Of a stretch of 40,071 bases of DNA, positions 10,274-15,850 are shown piece by piece (the first letter of the stretch is position 1; the number at the start of each line of letters is the position of its first letter). Source of the DNA: Spirochaetota bacterium (lineage in GTDB: Bacteria > Spirochaetota > UBA4802 > UBA5550); NCBI GenBank assembly GCA_016928865.1, contig JAFGJX010000016.1, forward strand, positions 1-40,071, given 5' to 3'. The translations under genes were made by a program, and so were the position numbers. The notes under the pieces are model-generated. The model worked only from the letters and a program-made list of their open reading frames with translations. It was not told the DNA's origin and did no database searches.

Positions 10274-10840
10274 CTGTCACCCGCATACAATCTTCATTTA
10301 CTGCATGTTAGTGTCAATACATTATTAATGGACTTACTGCGAAACTGAATTTCGCGTTCGCAGGAAAAGCCATGTGGGGGAACACTGTATGTCCTTGCCC
10401 CTTATGACCCCTTTGGAAATCCAGTATCGCAACAAATCTAACGAGTAAACGCTGTTTACATACCATAAAATAACATCATATTTTTTGTCCTTGGAACAGG
10501 CCAGCCTCTCGTTAATGTAGTGTAGAGATTCAGTAATAAATGACAAAATTTTTTTAAAAAATCAGCATCATGCATCAATGCGATACTATGGGAATGGCGG
10601 CTAACGCCTGCTGGAGGCTTATAAACCCATAAAAAAAATTGCACAAATTCAGATAATAAATCCTATGACTTTCTATGGAAAGAACAATATTTCAATATAC
10701 CGTTGATAATCAAAGAACACCGCCGAACATCAGACTCCTGGACAAGGGATGGATGTGGATAAATATGGGTGTGCCCGTTCCGCAGGATAGACTCAGCGGC
10801 TATTCATGATGCTATTGAGCATGTTGTGTGGTTTTTATTG

Positions 10841-10869
10841 TTGACATTTTCCGGTACTGGCACAGTTAT
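10841..10869 (+). promoter_or_regulatory. Possible promoter of the outer-membrane protein gene at 10937
   Basis: TTGACA (10841-10846), a 17-nt spacer, then AGTTAT (10864-10869). The -35 box is perfect and the -10 box is poor. An AT-rich stretch nearer the gene could be an alternative -10. The predicted leader would carry the G9 tract just before the start codon. Confidence 0.35.
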
Positions 10870-10923
10870 GTTTTACTAAATTGCTAACCAATGTTTTATT
10901 ATTTTATATCAACCGAAATCTCC

Positions 10924-10932
10924 GGGGGGGGG
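10924..10932 (+). repeat. Homopolymeric G9 tract in the translation-initiation region
   Basis: Nine consecutive G bases end 4 nt before the ATG at 10937, where the Shine-Dalgarno sequence should be. Such tracts change length by slipped-strand mispairing. Length change here would alter spacing or the ribosome site of an outer-membrane protein gene. Confidence 0.85.
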
Positions 10933-10936
10933 TATC

Positions 10937-11668
10937 ATGAAACAGACGTGTTTAATTGTGGCATTAATAATAGCGGTTATGTCAGGCGTGTCCGCACAGG
11001 CTCTCGATATTGGGGTATCAATGACTGCGGGCAGCGGAGAAATGATCTGGTATGGTGAAAACCCGTTTCACAGAGAATCGCATGATAAAGATTACGCATA
11101 CATGTTGAATACCGGCGGTGGCCTGGTCGTGGATTACCGGACGCCTTATAAAAACTATACCCATCGCTTTAATCTCACACTGGATTATTATGCAATTAAT
11201 GCAGGCTATACTCAAAAGCTCTCACGCTTCAATTTCGACAATACATTCTGTTTTTCATTGTTAAAAAAGAATTATCTGGACCTGTGGCTGGGACCACAGG
11301 TGGGCGTGCATTACATTTTCGGCAAAACACGATATAATATATGCGATGCGCATTACGGTAATACGGCTTTTGTGGCCGCAGTACCATTGATGGGATATAT
11401 ATTGAAAACATGGTATAATGTTGCGAAATACAACATGGGGTCTTTACACCTTGGACTTGTACTCGGAATCAATATCATAACCACAAAAAATGTCATACTG
11501 TCCTTAAGCGGAGGATTAAAATATTCTGCGGCCGTAGGCGGTATTGCGTTTAGGCTGGGTGGGCTTTTCCAGAAGAATTATATCATATACGGGCATGGAT
11601 TTGACAGATTTGTCGATTTTTCAATACTGTATCGATTTGATGGCGGTCAATCTCCGGAGAACTCCTGA
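10937..11668 (+). CDS. Exported outer-membrane beta-barrel protein
   Basis: This 243-aa protein has a clear signal peptide (MKQTCLIVALIIAVMSGVSAQA, cleavage near residue 22). Alternating amphipathic strands follow to the end (e.g. HRFNLTLDYYAINAGYTQKL, YLDLWLGPQVGVHYIF, ILSLSGGLKYSAAVGGIAFR). The pattern is that of a small 8-10 strand barrel with a final strand ending in an aromatic (FSILYRF) and a short tail. I cannot name the family. Translation begins right after a G9 tract, so expression may be phase-variable. The gene stands alone between non-coding stretches in the accessory region. Confidence 0.75.
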   Translation: MKQTCLIVALIIAVMSGVSAQALDIGVSMTAGSGEMIWYGENPFHRESHDKDYAYMLNTGGGLVVDYRTPYKNYTHRFNLTLDYYAINAGYTQKLSRFNFDNTFCFSLLKKNYLDLWLGPQVGVHYIFGKTRYNICDAHYGNTAFVAAVPLMGYILKTWYNVAKYNMGSLHLGLVLGINIITTKNVILSLSGGLKYSAAVGGIAFRLGGLFQKNYIIYGHGFDRFVDFSILYRFDGGQSPENS

Positions 11669-12031
11669 TGGAAAAATTTTAAGCCTCTGTCCAGTGCTTT
11701 TTCTGCTGGAAGGAGGCTCAATTTGAGAGGGGGCACCTTCAGATAAAGCACATTAGGTCTCTTTTACTGGATCTCATAGTGTATCAGTTTCCTGAATATT
11801 AAAGCCTCCCGCCCCTTTAAAAGGTTAAAAATGCCCGTTGGCCTTATTCCCGTTATAAGTCTTTTTTAATCCAGGCATACATTATTCGCATCCCGGCTGC
11901 TCGCGGGCTTTTTCCGCCCCCTCCCCCATGCCGCGCCCCGCGCCTCCTCGGCGCTCCCTTATGCTTAATATATTTCGATGCAGGGCCCGGGTGAACCGGG
12001 CTGCCTGCATCGTATCAACAATGCTTCTTAA
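11669..12031. other. Intergenic stretch with hairpins
   Basis: Downstream of 11668 an imperfect stem (GCCTC...GAGGC enclosing CCAG/CTGG, about 11683-11720) could act as a terminator, though there is no clear T run. A GC-rich patch follows (about 11900-11960). A strong hairpin occupies 11977-12011: GATGCAGG/CCTGCATC plus GCCCGG/CCGGGC with a 2-nt bulge. It lies 20 nt past the stop of the minus-strand gene at 12032 and may end its transcript. I see no gene here. Confidence 0.45.
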
Positions 12032-12433
12032 TTACCGAACAACATACACTGCTTCCGGATTTTCCGGTTGATAAACAACCTCATTCATCTTGCAAAATGT
12101 CATGAATTGAATTAATAAGGTATTAATTTCTTCTATTTCATTCGATTCTTTTACTTTATCAATCAACTCCTGGTACATTTTTAATGATGCCTGCCGCCAT
12201 TCTTCCTGGGCCACAAGCAGAGGCTGTTTTCCCTCCTGAATCATTTCTTCGATAATCCCACGCTTCACCTCCTCTTTCAACAGTTCTTTTTTCTGTTTCC
12301 AGTTGCCTCGGCGGATTCTGCTTTTTAGAGTGTTAATTGACACTCCGTATTTCCCGGATATTTGCTCCAGGTCCATTCCCTTGAGATAATCCATCTCGAT
12401 TTCTGACCATTTTTGAATTTTAATACGTGCCAT
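12032..12433 (-). CDS. Phage terminase small-subunit-like DNA-binding protein (orphan)
   Basis: This 133-aa protein has an N-terminal helix-turn-helix, WSEIEMDYLKGMDLEQISGKYGVSINTLKSRI (about residues 9-40), then a basic GNWKQKKELLKEEVK stretch and a helical, acidic C-terminal half. The arrangement of the YLKGMDLEQISGKYGVS-type helix and the basic follow-on is like terminase small subunits and related phage HTH proteins. No large subunit or other phage structural gene is nearby, so it is either a phage remnant or a regulator of the same fold. The start has a good AGGGGG ribosome-binding site. Confidence 0.65.
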   Translation of the reverse strand: MARIKIQKWSEIEMDYLKGMDLEQISGKYGVSINTLKSRIRRGNWKQKKELLKEEVKRGIIEEMIQEGKQPLLVAQEEWRQASLKMYQELIDKVKESNEIEEINTLLIQFMTFCKMNEVVYQPENPEAVYVVR

Positions 12434-12721
12434 AATGGTGGCCCCCTTTTAATATAAATTAGGCTGCGAAACAAACCGCATCCTTATTTATTAGTAATTT
12501 TCAAAAATCCTTTTAACATTTTTCCCACTTCATGCCCATTGCATTACCTGCAGGATCCTCCATGAAGTTAGAAGAAGATGATAAGAAATTTTATTGAGAT
12601 TCAAAAGGGTTCATTTTTCAGAGTGAATCATTTTTTCTTCAGTTATTTCAATCCATCTCCAGTTAAATCGGCATCCTGCTTATTGACGAAAATTTATTCC
12701 AACGTTACTATTGAATCATAA

Positions 12722-12867
12722 TGCAGAAGATCGTAAAACGTTCATTCTGCAACAAACACCGGTGTTTGTTAAGGAGTCGCACAGGAGTGCAAACGGTACA
12801 GTCCGGGCAAAACTGAATGAGTTCTACCGGTCTCATTAAAAACCGGCAGGCTGCACAGCCGGGACTG
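12722..12867. other. Densely structured intergenic segment (candidate ncRNA or DNA structural site)
   Basis: Consecutive hairpins can be drawn. TGCAGAA (12722-12728) pairs with TTCTGCA (12745-12751) and encloses CGT/ACG. A perfect 20-bp palindrome built on ACCGGT covers 12751-12770. GCAC (12779-12782) pairs with GTGC (12787-12790). CAGTCC (12799-12804) pairs with GGACTG (12862-12867) and encloses a CCGG/CCGG hairpin. No ORF explains the segment. It lies in a 598-nt gap (12434-13031), and the rest of that gap shows nothing clear. Whether it acts as RNA or DNA is unknown. Confidence 0.4.
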
Positions 12868-13031
12868 CTCTCATTTTAGATTTCAACAGCTGTGACACGG
12901 GAGCAGTTCTTATTTTATCTGTGGGGATATAACTACTGGATAAACGAGCATACAAAACATTAGCCAAAATAGCCTTTGGGAATAAACAGGATTTTATAAC
13001 TGAAAACCAGGGTAAAATCAGCTCGGAGTCA

Positions 13032-13727
13032 ATGGATCTTGCGATTCAGATGTGGTTTTCGCCAAAAGGTAGAAAACTTCCAGAAGAAGAGAGATCCGAT
13101 CGCAGGAAACGCATCCTGAAGCAGGTCAACAGGATGAATTTTCGATCTGGCATAAGGAAAGGCTTCATTAAGCTTAACGAAAAGACTCTTGAACGAATAG
13201 ATCAATTGGTTGAGGAATCCAGCTTCTCGAAAAACAGAAAATTGAAATTGCGGATTTTTCTTTTGGAAATGGCAACATGGAAGCTATACCTGCGACACCT
13301 TCCTTTTGAACAAATAATGGCCATGGAAGCTCTATACTGGGACCTTTCTGTGCACGTGTTCAACAATTTCATCCCCCTGCCAACTGTTCTCCTGGGCCGC
13401 TGGGTGTCATGCGACATCCCTGCCAGGAAACCTGTTGATCGATTTAAACAGGATATAATCGCAAAGCTTGAAAGTGATACTGATAGAGAGCTATTTCTGA
13501 ACTCATATTATCTTGATCGTACAAGCAAGAGATATGTTCTGAAAAAGACTGTTACCGATGAGGAAAAGCTGGCCATGCGGAAGATATTGAGATCGATCAA
13601 CTATGCCAATAAAAGCAGCACGAAGTACATTGATTTCATGAAATATTTAATCAAAAAAGGAGTGATAGAATTAAAACTTGCTTATTCGACTTATGGGAGA
13701 TGCAATTACTATAAAATAAATTTGTAG
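13032..13727 (+). CDS. Unknown basic protein of the accessory island
   Basis: This protein of 231 residues (from the ATG) is basic and helical, with no signal peptide or membrane segment, and I recognise no family. The start is uncertain. The frame stays open without ATG/GTG/TTG back to a stop at 12930-12932, and the extra codons (KTLAKIAFGNKQDFITENQG) look coding. The true start may therefore be a rare codon upstream, or the gene may have lost its 5' end. A GGAG lies only 3 nt before the ATG at 13032. Repeat copy 1 begins 73 nt after the stop codon. Alternating K/R-rich helices would fit a nucleic-acid-binding role, but this is speculation. Confidence 0.6.
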   Translation: MDLAIQMWFSPKGRKLPEEERSDRRKRILKQVNRMNFRSGIRKGFIKLNEKTLERIDQLVEESSFSKNRKLKLRIFLLEMATWKLYLRHLPFEQIMAMEALYWDLSVHVFNNFIPLPTVLLGRWVSCDIPARKPVDRFKQDIIAKLESDTDRELFLNSYYLDRTSKRYVLKKTVTDEEKLAMRKILRSINYANKSSTKYIDFMKYLIKKGVIELKLAYSTYGRCNYYKINL

Positions 13728-13800
13728 TCACATTTTATTAAATGATTATATTCTAAATTATTCTGGGGAAACATAATTGGAAATCCATCTGTTACCACAT

Positions 13801-13890
13801 TTCCACCATCCAGATCATGAAATCCAGCAGGATATCATCTATGAATTGGTTCGAATACTGTCTTCCCCTGGCATTACGATAAGACTCGAA
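13801..13890. repeat. Island repeat, copy 1
   Basis: The first 39 nt are identical to copy 3 (15499), and GGTTCGAATACTGTCTTCCC is shared by all three copies. The right half contains an imperfect inverted repeat TTCGAA...GTCTT / AAGACTCGAA. The minus strand carries a 37-codon frame (MQVVKFESYRNARGRQYSNQ and onward). The copy follows the gene ending at 13727 and precedes higBA. Confidence 0.8.
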
Positions 13891-13973
13891 TTTCACAACC
13901 TGCATCTATCATAATTTAAAGAAATCTAGATTTTTCTCTTGATTATTGTAACCCATGGGGTTGCAATGGTTTT

Positions 13974-14252
13974 GTGATAAAGAGTTTTAAATACAAAGGG
14001 CTGGAGCAATTCTTTAATACTGGCAGCAAAAAAGGAATCCAGCCCGATCATGCATCGAAACTCGAACGTATTCTGGACAGGCTGGCAGCAGCCAAAAAAC
14101 CGAACGACATGAATCTGCCAGGCTATAAATTGCATGAACTATCCGGCAATAAGGCAGGTACCTGGGCTGTAAGCGTTAGGGGCAACTGGAGAATAACATT
14201 TAGATTTGAGGGAGAAGATGCGATTGTCGTTGATTACATTGATTATCATTGA
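13974..14252 (+). CDS. higB: HigB/RelE-family mRNA interferase toxin
   Basis: This 92-aa toxin of the RelE/HigB (plasmid killer Killer) type cleaves mRNA on the ribosome. Family features are IKSFKYKGLEQFFNTGSKKGI at the start, ASKLERILDRLAAAKKPNDMNLPGYKLHEL in the middle, and GTWAVSVRGNWRITFRF...DAIVVDYIDYH at the end, with the conserved arginine, tryptophan and C-terminal DYHxH-like residues. The start codon is GTG. The toxin precedes its antitoxin by 20 nt, which is the HigBA gene order. It lies between repeat copies 1 and 2. Confidence 0.92.
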   Translation: MIKSFKYKGLEQFFNTGSKKGIQPDHASKLERILDRLAAAKKPNDMNLPGYKLHELSGNKAGTWAVSVRGNWRITFRFEGEDAIVVDYIDYH

Positions 14253-14272
14253 ACTCAACAAGGATTAATATC

Positions 14273-14572
14273 ATGAATATAACAAAAAGAAAACCTGTGC
14301 ATCCGGGGATCGTGCTTCTTGAAGATGTTATCAAGCCTCTTAATCTAACCATCACCAAGGCATCTGAGTGTATGGGTATATCCAGGAAAACATTATCAGA
14401 ACTGGTGCATGGTCATTGTGCATTAACGCCCGAAATGGCCGTCAGGATAGGCGAAGCCACCGGTACTACTCCGGAAAGCTGGCTGGAAATGCAGAATAGG
14501 CTGTCACTCTGGGAAGCAAAGCAGCATAAACCCCGCGTCAAGCCTCTATCTGATTACTGCTGTGAGGTGTGA
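14273..14572 (+). CDS. higA: HigA-family antitoxin (XRE HTH)
   Basis: This 99-aa antitoxin neutralises HigB and represses the operon. It has the classic HigA opening KRKPVHPGIVLLEDVIKPLNLT, then an XRE-type HTH (ITKASECMGISRKTLSELVHGHCALTPEMAVRIGEATGTTPESWL) and a WLEMQNRLSLWEA tail. The ATG at 14273 was chosen because AAGGA lies 8 nt before it; a TTG at 14249 would overlap higB. Repeat copy 2 begins right after the stop codon. Confidence 0.93.
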   Translation: MNITKRKPVHPGIVLLEDVIKPLNLTITKASECMGISRKTLSELVHGHCALTPEMAVRIGEATGTTPESWLEMQNRLSLWEAKQHKPRVKPLSDYCCEV

Positions 14573-14573
14573 A

Positions 14574-14663
14574 TCCACAATCCAAATCATGAAATCCAGC
14601 ATGATATCATCTATAACCTGGTTCGAATACTGTCTTCCCGCAGCATCACGATAAAACTCGAAC
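14574..14663. repeat. Island repeat, copy 2
   Basis: A diverged copy (CATGAAATCCAGCATGATAT against CATGAAATCCAGCAGGATAT) with the shared GGTTCGAATACTGTCTTCCC block and a GTTCGA...TCGAAC inverted repeat. The minus strand has an open frame MALKEFEFYRDAAGRQYSNQ and onward, clearly related to that in copy 1. It begins one base after the higA stop codon. Confidence 0.8.
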
Positions 14664-14697
14664 TCCTTTAAAGCCATACACATCAAGCATTTTTCTA

Positions 14698-14748
14698 TTG
14701 ACCTTTCTGTATATTTTTAATATCTTGACATTGTAAAGATATTAAAAA
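14698..14748 (+). promoter_or_regulatory. mqsRA promoter and operator
   Basis: TTGACC (14698-14703), a 17-nt spacer, then TATCTT (14721-14726) form a promoter. A perfect 13-bp inverted repeat, TTTTTAATATCTT (14714-14726) and AAGATATTAAAAA (14736-14748), covers the -10 box and reaches the first base of the mqsR start codon. Autorepression by the antitoxin is the likely use. The sequence differs from the E. coli MqsA palindrome. Confidence 0.7.
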
Positions 14749-15050
14749 TGGATAAACTCAAAGCACATTATTCGCTGTTGCGGGTAAAGGTCCTGGTCAA
14801 AGAGGGTCGATATCGTATTACCGCTTCAGCCATGAAAAGCGCCTTCGAGGATTTTTCATTATTATCAGAAGAACTTGCCGAATGGGTGCTCAGGCTTGAG
14901 GCATCGGACTTATACAAGTCAATGACTAGCCATTTTGATACAACCTTGTGGCAGGATGTTTATCATAAAAAGATAATAACAAAAATTGCTTATATTAAGC
15001 TGCAAATTATTGATGATGAAACAGTGATAATCTCATTCAAGGAGAAATGA
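14748..15050 (+). CDS. mqsR: MqsR-family mRNA interferase toxin
   Basis: This 100-aa protein matches the GCU-specific endoribonuclease MqsR of E. coli in layout and motifs: an N-terminal VKVLVKEGRYRITASAMKSAF segment, LEASDLYKSMTSHFDTTLWQDVYH in the centre and IKLQIIDDETVIISFKEK at the C-terminus. These cover the conserved Lys/Tyr region around the active site and the ISFKEK ending. The gene starts at the end of a perfect inverted repeat and has no strong ribosome site. It is followed by its antitoxin after 1 nt, in the toxin-first order of mqsRA. Confidence 0.92.
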   Translation: MDKLKAHYSLLRVKVLVKEGRYRITASAMKSAFEDFSLLSEELAEWVLRLEASDLYKSMTSHFDTTLWQDVYHKKIITKIAYIKLQIIDDETVIISFKEK

Positions 15051-15051
15051 C

Positions 15052-15477
15052 ATGAAAGAAAAAAAATGGATTGATTGCCCTGCCTGTGGGTCGAAAGGAT
15101 CCATGAAATACAAAAAAGGCATGTCGGAAACATACCGCAACCCCGGATATGAACCGATAACCGTCCCCAACCTTGACGGATATTTCTGCTCTGCCTGCGG
15201 TGAAGGGATATATAGCATTAAATCGAGTAAAATCATAACATCGAAGCTGACTGATGAAAAAGCGCGTCAGGACTCAAAACGCGTCGTCGCCTCTGAACTA
15301 ATTGATGTTGATTCGGTTGCGAAGAAGCTCTCTGTGACCAGACAGCGAGTGCACCAAATGATGGATGAAGGTAAAATATCATACGTGTATGTCGGGAAGC
15401 ACAGATTTCCCGTAAGGGACAATGAAAGTTCCTACAAAAAGTTAAAAAAAAGAATACATACGGCATCACATAAATGA
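15052..15477 (+). CDS. mqsA: MqsA-like antitoxin with zinc domain and excisionase-type HTH
   Basis: The 141-aa product starts with a zinc-binding domain like MqsA (CPACGSKG near residues 9-16, CSACGEGIYS near 47-56) that should bind and inhibit MqsR. Unlike E. coli MqsA, the C-terminal half is not an XRE domain. It is a short HTH of the excisionase/MerR-like (HTH_17) type: IDVDSVAKKLSVTRQRVHQMMDEGKISYVYVGKHRFPVRD. It is therefore a domain-swapped antitoxin. A good AAGGAG lies 8 nt before the ATG. Autoregulation at the palindrome at 14714-14748 is inferred. Confidence 0.85.
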   Translation: MKEKKWIDCPACGSKGSMKYKKGMSETYRNPGYEPITVPNLDGYFCSACGEGIYSIKSSKIITSKLTDEKARQDSKRVVASELIDVDSVAKKLSVTRQRVHQMMDEGKISYVYVGKHRFPVRDNESSYKKLKKRIHTASHK

Positions 15478-15498
15478 TGATTCTTTAATTTTTTATAC

Positions 15499-15592
15499 TT
15501 CCACCATCCAGATCATGAAATCCAGCAGGATATCATCAATCAGTTGGTTCGAATACTGTCTTCCCGTGATAACAGGATAGGAAGTCTTCGAA
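15499..15592. repeat. Island repeat, copy 3
   Basis: The first 39 nt equal copy 1, followed by the GGTTCGAATACTGTCTTCCC block and the inverted repeat GTTCGAA...GTCTTCC / GGAAGTCTTCGAAC. On the minus strand the micro-ORF shared by copies 1 and 2 is frame-disrupted in its first part but keeps GRQYSNQLIDDILLDFMIWM. It begins 21 nt after the mqsA stop codon. Confidence 0.8.
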
Positions 15593-15647
15593 CTTATGAT
15601 AATGCAATATTCCGCGTCATTCATTATTATTGCAGTGTTTACCGGTA

Positions 15648-15725
15648 ATCCCGATCCCGATGCCTGTGAAATTGAGGATACCCCCCTGTGACTATCCACC
15701 AGCCGTAAAAGATCTTCCTCTGCAT
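15648..15725 (-). pseudogene. N-terminal remnant of an MFS transporter
   Basis: From an ATG at 15723-15725 the minus strand reads MQRKIFYGWWIVTGG. After a one-base slip at a run of six G it continues as ILNFTGIGIGITGKH. Kx-YGWWIVxGG...GxGxGx is the usual start of OFA-type MFS transporters. The frame then dies. The fragment lies downstream of the IlvD-family gene on the same strand. Its loss marks the right boundary of the toxin-antitoxin island. The remaining 15478-15850 interval holds only this remnant and repeat copy 3. Confidence 0.6.
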
Positions 15726-15850
15726 AGCTTCCCCCCTGTCATGTTCAATCCCCTCTGTATTCAAATGGGACCAGACATGCGTGAACGTCAATGTTCTGCA
15801 CGGCCGGCACGAATTTTCGGCACATGACGATGCAATTGAGTAACAGCTTT

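Larger units (their letters stand above)
10120..10936. other. Long intergenic stretch with apparent gene remnants
   Basis: No intact gene is convincing here. Two minus-strand stretches look like decayed coding sequence: one at 10160-10273 (separate entry), and a 70-codon frame at 10334-10546 (KDKKYDVILWYVNSVYSLD) without a recognisable family or ribosome site. A TTGACA lies at 10841-10846, ahead of the outer-membrane gene at 10937. Confidence 0.4.

Noticed and set aside
10334..10644. Two overlapping minus-strand frames of 60-70 codons
   Set aside because: No ribosome site, no recognised domain; at most remnants of a lost gene.
13801..15592. Integron attC sites
   Set aside because: The repeats follow genes and have inverted cores, but the required RYYYAAC...GTTRRRY order is absent and no integron integrase is in the window.
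15493..15699. 68-codon minus-strand ORF as a separate gene
   Set aside because: It joins unrelated pieces (MFS remnant region and repeat copy 3) and has no start signal; described instead as repeat and remnant.
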